A stretch of 8,154 bases of DNA from an uncultured Clostridia bacterium (lineage in GTDB: Bacteria; Bacillota; Clostridia; Oscillospirales; CAG-272): contig CAMJDE010000070.1 of assembly GCA_946404295.1 (NCBI GenBank), positions 1 to 8,154 on the forward strand. The letters run 5' to 3'. The notes beneath the pieces are model-generated. The model had not been told where the DNA came from. It saw only the letters and a list, made by a program, of their open reading frames with translations, and did not search any database. This document shows positions 1-7,361 of this stretch, in pieces. The translations under genes were made by a program, and so were the position numbers. Position 1 is the stretch's first letter, and each line of letters opens with the position of its first letter.

Positions 1-4
1 AGAA

Positions 5-34
5 GAAACCCGCTCGTTTTTGCGAGCGGGTTTC
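5..34 (-). terminator. Intrinsic terminator of the aminotransferase-trpS operon
   Basis: Bases 5-16 and 23-34 form a perfect 12-bp stem (core AAACCCGCTCG with CGAGCGGGTTT) around a 6-base loop. Read on the minus strand the stem ends in a T-rich run (TTTCTTCT at the window edge). On the plus strand it runs into CAACCTT, which is poor for termination. It lies 110 bases past the trpS stop, and I see nothing else in 35-144. The T-run may continue outside the window, so its full strength cannot be judged. Confidence 0.8.
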
Positions 35-144
35 AACCTTAATCAGCGTTTCACAATGCGGAAAGATTTCACAAAGCAGAAAGCATGATCGGATCAAATA
101 GATATCCATTCGTTTCCGGTCTGCGCTGATCTGTGTGCGTCGTC

Positions 145-1140
145 TCAATTGACGAAGCCGATTTTTCTGCGTACTTTCGACAGCGTTTTGCGGGCGTAGT
201 AGGACGCCTGCTCGGCGCCGGATTTCATCACGCCCTCGAGGTACGCTTTGTCGCCCATCAGGCGGTTGAACTCGGCTTGCACGGGCGCGAGCGCGTCCGC
301 CGTGACCTCTCCGACGGCGGCTTTGAAGTCGCCGTAGCCCTTGCCGGCAAATTCCGCTTCGATCTCAGCAAACGACTTGCCGGAGAAGCAGGAGTAGATG
401 GTCATCAGGTTTGAGACGCCGGGCTTCTCCTCGGAGAAGCGCACCTCGGCGCCCGAGTCGGTGACGGCGCGCTTGAACTTGCGCAGGATCTCGTCGCGCG
501 GGTCGAGGATGCGGACGACGGCGTTCGGGTTGGGGTCGGATTTCGACATTTTCAGGGTCGGTTCCTGCAGCGACATGATCTTCATGCCCGATTTGGGGAT
601 ATAGGGTTCCGGCACCGTGAAGGTCTCGCCGTACACCTGGTTGAAGCGCTCGGCGACGTTCCGGGTGAGTTCGAGATGCTGCTTCTGATCGGCGCCGATC
701 GGGACGAGATCGGCTTGATAGAGCAGGATATCCGCCGCCATCAGGGTCGGATAGGTGAAGAGCCCCGCGTTGATGTTGTCGGCGTGCTTGGCGCTCTTGT
801 CCTTGAACTGGGTCATCCGCGAAAGTTCGCCGAACATCGTGTAGCAGTCGAGGATCCAGCCGAGTTCGGCGTGCGCCGGGACGTGCGACTGCACGAACAG
901 GACGTTCTTTTCGGGATCCAGCCCCGACGCGATATAGAGCGCCAGCGTCTCGTAGGTGCGGCGGCGCAGTTCGGCGGGCACCTGCCGCACGGTGATCGCG
1001 TGCAGGTCGACGACGCAGTAGAAGGGCTTGTATTCTCCCGTAAACGCCGAAAAATTCTTGATCGCCCCCAGGTAGTTTCCGATCGTCAGGTTGCCGGAGG
1101 GCTGTACTCCGGACAGGACGGTTTTCAGGTCTCCAAACAT
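145..1140 (-). CDS. trpS: Tryptophanyl-tRNA synthetase
   Basis: This cytoplasmic class I aminoacyl-tRNA synthetase activates tryptophan with ATP and charges tRNA-Trp. The protein has 331 residues, the usual length for the compact bacterial TrpS. The N-terminal SGVQPSGNLTIGNYLGA (residues 10-26) carries the TIGN form of the class I HIGH motif. YPTLMAADILLY (130-141) and GADQKQHLELTR (149-160) are classic TrpS active-site and dimer-face segments. KMSKS is at 197-201. The ATG at 1140 is preceded by GGAG (1151-1148) with a 7-base gap, and the stop is TGA at 147-145. The gene begins 12 bases after the aminotransferase stop and has no promoter of its own that I can see, so it is most likely co-transcribed with it. 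No T-box leader is visible. All family motifs are intact and there is no sign of damage. Confidence 0.98.
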   Translation of the reverse strand: MFGDLKTVLSGVQPSGNLTIGNYLGAIKNFSAFTGEYKPFYCVVDLHAITVRQVPAELRRRTYETLALYIASGLDPEKNVLFVQSHVPAHAELGWILDCYTMFGELSRMTQFKDKSAKHADNINAGLFTYPTLMAADILLYQADLVPIGADQKQHLELTRNVAERFNQVYGETFTVPEPYIPKSGMKIMSLQEPTLKMSKSDPNPNAVVRILDPRDEILRKFKRAVTDSGAEVRFSEEKPGVSNLMTIYSCFSGKSFAEIEAEFAGKGYGDFKAAVGEVTADALAPVQAEFNRLMGDKAYLEGVMKSGAEQASYYARKTLSKVRRKIGFVN

Positions 1141-1152
1141 AATCTGTCTCCG

Positions 1153-2346
1153 TTATTTCATCATTTCACGCGCGAGGTCCCCGAGGATCGCGACGCCCTG
1201 CGCCAACTGTTCGTCGGTCGGGGTGGCGTAGGTCACGCGGAAGGAGTGCGCGGTATAGGTTTGGGTGTCGGTGGCGAACGCCGTGCCGGGCACGACGGCG
1301 ACCTTCCTCTCCATCGCGGCTTTCACGAAGGCGAGCAGGTCGATCTTGTCGGGCAGGGTACACCACACGAACAGCCCCCCTTCGGGGCGGGTGTAGGTCA
1401 CGTCGGCGGGGAAGCAGAACTCCATCGCGTCGAGCATGATCCCGCATTTGCGCCGGTAGAGGTCGCGGATGCTCTTCACGTGCGCGTCAAAGTCGCGCTC
1501 GGTCATAAAGCGGTGACAGAGCATCTGGAAGAGCAGGTTGGTATGCACGTCCTCGGTCTGCTTGCAGACCGTCATCTTCGCGATCACGGGCTTCGGCGCG
1601 ACGGCGAAACCGACCCGCATCCCCGACGAAAGGATCTTCGAGAACGAAGAGGCGTAGACCACGATCCCCTCTTCGTCCATACTCTTGATCGTCGGGATCT
1701 CTTCGCCCGAGAAGCGGAGTTCGCCGTAGGGGTTGTCCTCGAGGATCATCACGCCGTACTGCTTGGCGAGCCGGTAGATCTCGCGGCGTTTGGCAAGCGA
1801 CGTGCAGACGCCCGCCGGGTTCTGAAAGTTCGTGATGACGTAGATCAGGCGGGCGCGCGGCTCGCTCTTCAGTTTCGCTTCGAGCGCCTCGATATTCATA
1901 CCGTCGTGTTCCAGCGGCACGCCGACCACCCGCGCGCCCACGCCGCGAAACGCGTTCAGCGCGCCGATAAAACTCGGGTCCTCGCAGATCACGGCGTCGC
2001 CGGGATCGCAGAAAACGCGGCAGGCGAGTTCCAGCGCCTGCTGACCGCCCGAGGTAATCAGCACGTCGTCGAAGTCGCGCCCGACGTCAAAACGCTCTTT
2101 CTGCCGCTTCGCGACGGCTTCACGCAGGGGGGTATAGCCCTCGGTCGTCCCGTACTGCAGGGCGGCGGGTCCTTTCGTTTCGAGAATGTCCGAGACCAGC
2201 AGCCGGATGTCGTGCAGAGGGAACGACGCGGCGTTCGGGTTCCCGGCGGCGAAGGCGATCACCGACGGGTCGCCCGCGTTCTTTAAGATCTCGCGGATCG
2301 CCGACGGCGCGAGGTTCGCAAACGCCGAGGAAAAACGGTAGTCCAT
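1153..2346 (-). CDS. PLP-dependent aminotransferase, MocR/LysN-like (fold type I)
   Basis: The 397-residue protein is a class I/II aminotransferase that would move an amino group between an amino acid and a 2-oxo acid in the cytoplasm. Visible hallmarks are QYGTTEGYTPLREA (64-77) and SGGQQALEL (99-107), typical of the 2-aminoadipate/aromatic aminotransferases related to MocR regulators; the NPAG segment with N176; D204 for the PLP pyridine nitrogen; the SFSK Schiff-base lysine K237; R244 near the phosphate; and SFR with R370 for the substrate carboxylate. There is no N-terminal winged-helix domain, so it is an enzyme and not a MocR regulator. The start is placed at the ATG at 2346: a longer frame opening with TTG at 2430 would begin inside the -35 box. 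An AAAGG-like ribosome site lies a few bases upstream. It is the first gene of an operon with trpS. The substrate cannot be told from sequence; aromatic, branched-chain or 2-aminoadipate use are all possible. Confidence 0.93.
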   Translation of the reverse strand: MDYRFSSAFANLAPSAIREILKNAGDPSVIAFAAGNPNAASFPLHDIRLLVSDILETKGPAALQYGTTEGYTPLREAVAKRQKERFDVGRDFDDVLITSGGQQALELACRVFCDPGDAVICEDPSFIGALNAFRGVGARVVGVPLEHDGMNIEALEAKLKSEPRARLIYVITNFQNPAGVCTSLAKRREIYRLAKQYGVMILEDNPYGELRFSGEEIPTIKSMDEEGIVVYASSFSKILSSGMRVGFAVAPKPVIAKMTVCKQTEDVHTNLLFQMLCHRFMTERDFDAHVKSIRDLYRRKCGIMLDAMEFCFPADVTYTRPEGGLFVWCTLPDKIDLLAFVKAAMERKVAVVPGTAFATDTQTYTAHSFRVTYATPTDEQLAQGVAILGDLAREMMK

Positions 2347-2400
2347 GTTCTTTGCCTTTCCGCCCCGCCTTTTCGCGGGACGCACTTTATATATATGGTT

Positions 2401-2430
2401 ATTATACATTTGTCGCTTTCGGTTTGTCAA
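2401..2430 (-). promoter_or_regulatory. Sigma-A promoter of the aminotransferase-trpS operon
   Basis: On the minus strand TTGACA (2430-2425) and TATAAT (2406-2401) both match the consensus exactly, with an 18-base spacer. Transcription should start near 2394, giving a leader of about 48 bases before the ATG at 2346. That leader is too short for a T-box or a large riboswitch. The promoter begins only about 25 bases after the T-run of the preceding operon's terminator. Perfect hexamers suggest strong constitutive expression, as fits a housekeeping operon. Confidence 0.9.
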
Positions 2431-2454
2431 GAGAAAAGGGCAAACCCGAGCCCC

Positions 2455-2488
2455 AAAAAAGAAAAACCCGCCGGGAGGACCCGGCGGG
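2455..2488 (-). terminator. Intrinsic terminator of the peptidase-lipoprotein operon
   Basis: Bases 2467-2475 and 2480-2488 form a perfect 9-bp G+C-only stem (CCCGCCGGG with CCCGGCGGG) with a 4-base loop. On the minus strand it is followed at once by TTTTTCTTTTTT (2466-2455). The hairpin starts 14 bases after the lipoprotein stop codon. It is a textbook terminator and separates the secreted-protein operon from the aminotransferase promoter. Confidence 0.95.
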
Positions 2489-2502
2489 AAGAGGGGGAAA
2501 AG

Positions 2503-3465
2503 TTATTTCAGACGGGCGATCTCAACGACGTAACGGGCGCCGCTTGTGACAACCGTATCGTCATACACCGAGGGGGCGGAGCGGTACTCGACCCGGACTT
2601 CCGCCCACAAAGAGCCGTCGTGCGGCGTCAAAAGGATTTCGCTGTCGGAACCGACGCCCAAACTGCTCGCTTGCGCGACGGCGCGCAGAATCTTCTTTTT
2701 GTCCGGTTGCACGTCTTTGAAAGGTGCGAAAGCGTCTTCATAATTGTCCGCGCGATAACTGATGATTTCCCCTGCGTCGGTCATTTTGATCTGCATTTTG
2801 TCGCTTCGTTTGATTTCTCCGATTTTCTTCGTATAGGTAATTTGGATGACCGTATCGACAAGATCTTCATACTCGGTTTCCGAAACGGATACCGTTTTGT
2901 CATCTGTGGCAAGAAAATACCCCTGTTCGGTTTGCCACTTCACCACACCGCGTTGAATGACCGCCTCCCATCCCTCGGTCGATACGTTTGCGTATTCCGC
3001 GAGGATTTCGTTTGCATACGCAAGATACTCTTCGTCGGTCGATTCGCAATTGACGGGCGACTGATAAGAGTTCAGATAGGTCGGCTGCATTTTGAACCTT
3101 ACCATACTCCCCGTATCAGAACGATAACAGATTATCGTGTGCTCGGTTTCCAAAACACTCATATACAAGTCTATATCGTAAGATTGATCCTTGTCGTGCA
3201 TAGTATGCAAGTACAGAACGTAATGATCTTTACCGAAAAGGGATACCGTTTTGCGTTCCATATCCTGTTTTTCGTAATTTGTTGCTTTGTAGAATCTTTC
3301 CCCGATATAACAGTTCGCAGGGGTTTCGTTGACGCTTCCGCCCGCGCTGTATCCGTAAAGAAGGGCGGTGTATTCATCGTTGACTACGACCTTTTTTGAA
3401 CCGGATGCACAAGAAGCGAAAAGAAGAGCGATCAGAACAAGAAGAATTATTGTTATCTTTTTCAT
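2503..3465 (-). CDS. Lipoprotein of unknown family, partner of the secreted peptidase-like protein
   Basis: The predicted protein has 320 residues and a type II signal peptide: MKK, a hydrophobic stretch (residues 4-16), then LLFASC with Cys19 as the lipidated residue. F at the -3 position is less common than L but acceptable. The mature part is soluble, mixed and rich in Tyr, Glu, Asp and Ser, with no other membrane segment. It should sit on the outer face of the cytoplasmic membrane. I recognise no domain. The ATG at 3465 is chosen because GGAGGG (3475-3470) stands just upstream and it places the signal peptide correctly. An in-frame ATG at 3498 would add 11 residues and has no ribosome site. 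The gene follows the 1269-residue secreted protein by 39 bases with no terminator or clear promoter between, so the two are probably one transcript. It could be an accessory, receptor or inhibitor of that protein; the sequence does not decide. Its promoter-proximal part is AT-rich and its 3' end is GC-rich. Confidence 0.85.
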   Translation of the reverse strand: MKKITIILLVLIALLFASCASGSKKVVVNDEYTALLYGYSAGGSVNETPANCYIGERFYKATNYEKQDMERKTVSLFGKDHYVLYLHTMHDKDQSYDIDLYMSVLETEHTIICYRSDTGSMVRFKMQPTYLNSYQSPVNCESTDEEYLAYANEILAEYANVSTEGWEAVIQRGVVKWQTEQGYFLATDDKTVSVSETEYEDLVDTVIQITYTKKIGEIKRSDKMQIKMTDAGEIISYRADNYEDAFAPFKDVQPDKKKILRAVAQASSLGVGSDSEILLTPHDGSLWAEVRVEYRSAPSVYDDTVVTSGARYVVEIARLK

Positions 3466-3469
3466 TTTT

Positions 3470-3475
3470 CCCTCC
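3470..3475 (-). promoter_or_regulatory. Ribosome binding site deciding the lipoprotein start
   Basis: GGAGGG on the minus strand ends four bases before the ATG at 3465. It lies inside the longer reading frame that starts at 3498, and it favours the shorter protein with a normal lipoprotein signal. Confidence 0.8.
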
Positions 3476-3504
3476 AAATCATACCGTTTTTTAAACATTA
3501 TGAA

Positions 3505-5600
3505 TTAGTCGGATAACCTGAAAGATTCGTTTCCATAAAACCCCGATTGGCTCGCGTTTGAGGATTGAAAATACTCGTTCGTATCGTCAAATGCTTGCTT
3601 TGCTGTGTACAGTTGATTGGTATTATTATAGTACGAATTCATTAGATTAACGAAGTATTCGATCCATTCGTTTGTTTCGTTGTACCACTGCGTTACCTCC
3701 CATCCTATCGCAACTTTAGCGCCTGCTTCAACCGCAGAACTTGGCAGGTTATACATCATAATATTTGCGTTTGGACATCCCTGGTAATGTTGATCTATTA
3801 TGGGATCGAGACTGTTGTTATTCAAAGCATTACAATTAGGACATGCGTTTCCACCGGTAGAACATCCTGCAAAAAATACAATGTCTGTATTTGATAAATC
3901 AAGAGAACCAGATGGATTATTAGGTTGATATATTTGAGTGTTTTTGATGTGTTTTTGCGGATTGCTATAAATCGTAATACTTGTGGGAGAACCATGTCCG
4001 TTGAAAACCATGATTTTTGAATTTTCTAGAAGATCTTGTGCAGTTTCCAAATCGAGATCAATATCTGTGTGTAATAAAGTGTAGGTATCATAGTATTTTG
4101 CCAAATCCTTAATTTCTTCAGAAGGATCAACTATGAAACCCCAAGTATGGAAAGTTCGGTTGTACACAACATCGTCACCAAACGTAATAATATTGAACTC
4201 ATCACGATAACTGTTGTTTTGTACATATGTCCCTTGAGTTAAAGTGTTGTTTGTTTCTGACTTGATATTAATATAGAGGTTGTTTCCTTCTATTGCGTCT
4301 GCTCTTGAACGAATTTTCCATGCACCAGAGACCGTCGGGGTGAATTCCCACGCTTGACGATCACAAGAAACGTATGATTCCATTTCTAAAGCGGCACCAA
4401 TAGTTGTGTATTCGGGAGAAGAAAGGTACAAACCAGTTCCAACATTCCGAATATAATAGTAACCATCCCAATACGATGGAATTTTTTCCCATATTTGGGT
4501 ATCGTTATATGAACCGCCAAGTGTATATGGAACAGTCGGGAAGGCAGTCTTTGTTGCACCAGAGCTATTTCCTTCTGCATATCCGATTTCGATTCCACCA
4601 GTGTTTTGAATATTCTGCATTAGGAAGAATTCACCAGATGCCGAAACGACATAGAAGTTGATAGAATACGAAACGCCTGCAAAGAATGAAACAGTTACAC
4701 GAATAATACCAGTTTTTCCGGAGTTGGTTGTTAATATTCCACTGCTTGTAATAGATGCTACTGATGTTGTGGTTCCCGAAACATTTGAAACACTATATGA
4801 AAGAATCTGTCCTGGATCCAAGTCTTCAGCATCAGTCGAGTAAAAGCTGTATTCTGAGACATAGTCAGAGAGGGCAATAGTGGTCCCTGCGCTGATAACG
4901 TGGGAATCCATAACATTATAGGCGAATATACCTTTAAAACTTGAACCAGTATATTTTAAAAACACCCATTTCGTGGCATCATTTTTATTTGATACAAGTT
5001 CGATATGAGAATGAGAGGTTAATGCTAAGTACCAGACAGTGTCATTTTGAGTTCGAATCCAAACATAATAACTATTAGCGGTTGCTTTTGAAATGTTCCA
5101 TGTCATTGAAGTGTCGATATCATCGTCAGTAATGCCAAATTGTCTTGTTGTTATGGGGGCGCTGTAGTTAATGCTTGGGCTAATTGTAACCGCATTATCT
5201 ACCATATTTCTAATAATGTAACTTTGGGAAGAGGAATTATAACCAACTTTGAACACCAAGTCAAGGTATGGGTTTGTCAGGGGAAACTCCTCGTATGTAG
5301 AATGACTAATATAATAATTGGACGAGGTTGAATCAGACTTCATATACTCGTTGGTTCCGCTAGCTTGGATTGCATATACTCCATTTTCTGGTCCAGCGAA
5401 CTCGAACACCCAACGTTGCGATGCCAAGCCATCAAACCCGAGTTGAACGACTTTTAGCCCATTGGTTGAAAGCCCCAACGGGATTGTAAATAAGTTATTG
5501 AAATTGCTCTTTTTGGTTTTGATGACGTAACTGTTGTTCGAATCGTATTTTGAAATGCTGAATACTTGTGCATTATCGTTTGGATTGTAAGACGCCAGCG
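3505..5600. other. AT-rich segment inside the secreted-protein gene
   Basis: Hand counts over 60-base lines give 33-37% GC at 4201, 3961, 4921, 5161 and 3841. Lines at 6781 and 6001 in the same gene give 72% and 65%, and the intermediate lines at 5641 and 5341 give 48% and 45%. The change falls within the first beta-trefoil (about residues 560-660). The low-GC stretch continues into the 5' part of the lipoprotein gene (37% at 3121), which returns to 62% at 2581. The boundary is gradual, so the coordinates are approximate. It suggests that the lectin/peptidase half and the lipoprotein have a different history from the N-terminal module. Confidence 0.7.
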
Positions 5601-7314
5601 TTACGTTTGTCCCGGTGTTGGCGCTTTGCGTGCTGAGCGCCATTCCGGTCGCATGTAGCGGCTGAATCGTATATTCGTAGTTTCCGATCGAACGAACAAG
5701 AAACTGCTGATGGTCTCCGTACGAATTGGTACGCTGTTCCAGTTTCGTTCCCGCGGTCGTTCCCTGACCGGTCACGGTAAGATATTTTCCGCTCGCCGCA
5801 TTTTTGATCTGGTAGATACCGTCCACGATTCCCGCGTCGATGTAATAGTTGATTGAGAGATAGGCACGTCCCGCGCTCGCCTCTCGGGACTTTAGGATGA
5901 CCGACATATTGTCGCCCGACGCGCGCCTGATCGCGACCCCGTAGTTTGTAGAGGGGGCGCCATACCAGTTGCGGACGAGATTCGCAATATAGAAAATGGC
6001 GGTTCCGGGCGTCGATGAGGTGACGTCCGTGGACGCGGTCATCGTTGCGGAAGCCGATTCCGTGGACGCGATCTGCGGCGCGTTGTTGTACGTTATCTGC
6101 GTTTCGCTCCAACTATTTAAGACTTGGTACGCGTTTGCAGTGAGACTGCCGTCCGTAATATTGTAATAATAGCAAACGTACATAAAAGCGGTGTTGATCG
6201 ACGCACCGTTCGGAAGATAGGGCAAACCAAATTGAAGGTAAGTGATCCAATAGTTGCTTACCCACAGAGCTGCACTCGTACCGTAGTTCGTATTAGGGGT
6301 GGAATAATCGGTATAGGAGTCCCAGAGCGAGGAATTCTGATTCGTCACCGTCGGATCAATCGCGACGGGGAACGCCCGTTCGGGGGCATTGATCCATTCG
6401 TCGGACGCCGAGACGACAATCTCGTATTCCCCCCCACCGAGATCGGTCAGACGGTAGGAAACGGCGTCGGAGTAGTCGTAGTTGGCATCGGTCATATAGG
6501 GGGCGGGGAGAAGGTAGACCTCTTTACCGGATTCGGCGTCGCAGAGCAGGATCGCGCCGTCGTCGGTCTCTTTCGGGATCAGCCCAGAGAGCGAAAGACG
6601 GAACGGGAAGTTGTAGTTTTCACAGACGTTTTGGACAAGGATCGTCTCTTTGACGTCGTTGCCCGAAAGAATATATTCGAGATCGACGTTCGCAAGAACG
6701 TTCCGATAGAGGATCTTCGTGCTGTTGTCGACCCGGAAAAGCGCGTCGGTATCGTCGGCTTTTTTCGCCGCCGCGATCTGCTCGGCACGCGACGCGTGGT
6801 TTTTCACGTCCGCGACGGCACCCGCGCGCAGATCGGCGTCGGCAAGTGAAAGCGAGATTGAATAGCCGTTCTCCGAGAGCTGCCAAAGAGCGGCGCCGCT
6901 TGACGCCGTGGGAGCAAAGGAAATCCGCGCGTCGGCGTCGACGTAACGCTCGGCGCCGCGATCCTCGCGCAGGGTCAGCGTATTGTCGATGTCCTGCCAT
7001 TTGCCGTCGGCGTCCTTGCGGTGGACGGCTCCGCCGTAGGCGATCGCCTCGTAGGTTCCGTCGCCCTTATCGAAATGCTTGACGTTTTCGGTGCGGAGTT
7101 CGGAAATCTCCTCCGGGAACGTCGGTTCGTCTTCGTATCCGGTCGGGAGAAGAGAAACGCCCTCGGATACGGTCGCGGTCAAGCCGTCGTTTGCGGCAGC
7201 CGCTTCTTCGGTCGTTTCCACATCGTTTGCAAAGATACCGAGGGGAAGAGCCGTAACGAGAAAAACGAGGGCAAATAAAAGTGAAAGAATACGGAAGGAT
7301 AGAGTTTTTTTCAT
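3505..7314 (-). CDS. Secreted multidomain protein: WapA-like N-terminus, DNRLRE, three ricin-type trefoils, Big_2-like, C-terminal clan CD cysteine peptidase-like domain
   Basis: The protein has 1269 residues. A Sec signal peptide covers residues 1-29 (MKK, hydrophobic core, cut near IFAN). Residues 72-322 resemble the N-terminal module of clostridial WapA/Rhs-type secreted proteins (VKHFDKGDGTYEA, VHRKDADGKWQDID, EWINAPERAFPVAIDPTV). A DNRLRE-type domain spans 323-492 (WSETQITYNNAP, STNYGVAIRR). Three ricin-like beta-trefoils follow at about 497-639, 642-788 and 893-1043. Each has three repeats of the form Y-x-I-x-N...G-x-Y-L ending in a QxW-like motif (SQRW, ATKW, RQAW). A Big_2-like Ig domain lies at about 796-890. 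The last ~225 residues look like a caspase/gingipain/CHAT fold: a strand ending in VFNGHG with His1107, then IVFFAGCSTGG with Cys1151, then a late AKVAIGWEVT strand and helix. Both catalytic residues are present. There is no LPXTG or C-terminal anchor, so it is probably released or held by glycan binding. The ATG at 7314 has AGGAG (7330-7326), a rather long 11-base gap. It heads a two-gene operon. Domain names come from motif recognition; substrate and target are unknown. Confidence 0.9.
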   Translation of the reverse strand: MKKTLSFRILSLLFALVFLVTALPLGIFANDVETTEEAAAANDGLTATVSEGVSLLPTGYEDEPTFPEEISELRTENVKHFDKGDGTYEAIAYGGAVHRKDADGKWQDIDNTLTLREDRGAERYVDADARISFAPTASSGAALWQLSENGYSISLSLADADLRAGAVADVKNHASRAEQIAAAKKADDTDALFRVDNSTKILYRNVLANVDLEYILSGNDVKETILVQNVCENYNFPFRLSLSGLIPKETDDGAILLCDAESGKEVYLLPAPYMTDANYDYSDAVSYRLTDLGGGEYEIVVSASDEWINAPERAFPVAIDPTVTNQNSSLWDSYTDYSTPNTNYGTSAALWVSNYWITYLQFGLPYLPNGASINTAFMYVCYYYNITDGSLTANAYQVLNSWSETQITYNNAPQIASTESASATMTASTDVTSSTPGTAIFYIANLVRNWYGAPSTNYGVAIRRASGDNMSVILKSREASAGRAYLSINYYIDAGIVDGIYQIKNAASGKYLTVTGQGTTAGTKLEQRTNSYGDHQQFLVRSIGNYEYTIQPLHATGMALSTQSANTGTNVTLASYNPNDNAQVFSISKYDSNNSYVIKTKKSNFNNLFTIPLGLSTNGLKVVQLGFDGLASQRWVFEFAGPENGVYAIQASGTNEYMKSDSTSSNYYISHSTYEEFPLTNPYLDLVFKVGYNSSSQSYIIRNMVDNAVTISPSINYSAPITTRQFGITDDDIDTSMTWNISKATANSYYVWIRTQNDTVWYLALTSHSHIELVSNKNDATKWVFLKYTGSSFKGIFAYNVMDSHVISAGTTIALSDYVSEYSFYSTDAEDLDPGQILSYSVSNVSGTTTSVASITSSGILTTNSGKTGIIRVTVSFFAGVSYSINFYVVSASGEFFLMQNIQNTGGIEIGYAEGNSSGATKTAFPTVPYTLGGSYNDTQIWEKIPSYWDGYYYIRNVGTGLYLSSPEYTTIGAALEMESYVSCDRQAWEFTPTVSGAWKIRSRADAIEGNNLYINIKSETNNTLTQGTYVQNNSYRDEFNIITFGDDVVYNRTFHTWGFIVDPSEEIKDLAKYYDTYTLLHTDIDLDLETAQDLLENSKIMVFNGHGSPTSITIYSNPQKHIKNTQIYQPNNPSGSLDLSNTDIVFFAGCSTGGNACPNCNALNNNSLDPIIDQHYQGCPNANIMMYNLPSSAVEAGAKVAIGWEVTQWYNETNEWIEYFVNLMNSYYNNTNQLYTAKQAFDDTNEYFQSSNASQSGFYGNESFRLSD

Positions 7315-7361
7315 GGCGTGCTTTTCTCCTTTCTGTCAAACGGTACAAATCCCGTCGATTC

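Noticed and set aside
676..2286. Long 536-residue open frame on the plus strand
   Set aside because: It lies opposite trpS and the aminotransferase, both with complete family motifs. Its product is rich in Arg, His, Val and Gly as expected for the antisense of GC-rich genes, and it has no ribosome site or recognisable domain.
2347..2400. T-box or tryptophan riboswitch before the aminotransferase-trpS operon
   Set aside because: The leader from the predicted transcript start is only about 48 bases and has no T-box sequence or antiterminator hairpin.
2347..2430. N-terminal extension of the aminotransferase from a TTG at 2430
   Set aside because: The TTG is the beginning of the -35 box, so this stretch lies upstream of the predicted transcript start. 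The extension is basic and low in complexity, and the family fold begins at the ATG at 2346.
2395..3399. 334-residue open frame on the plus strand
   Set aside because: It covers the terminator and the antisense of the lipoprotein gene, runs through a promoter and a hairpin on the other strand, and shows no domain or start signal. The minus-strand lipoprotein has a signal peptide, lipobox and ribosome site.
3466..3498. Upstream ATG at 3498 for the lipoprotein
   Set aside because: It has no ribosome site and would put 11 charged residues before the signal peptide. The ATG at 3465 has GGAGGG just upstream.
6124..6849. 241-residue open frame on the plus strand
   Set aside because: It is antisense to the GC-rich 5' half of the secreted-protein gene and has no family signal; its valine- and arginine-rich make-up is typical of a shadow frame.
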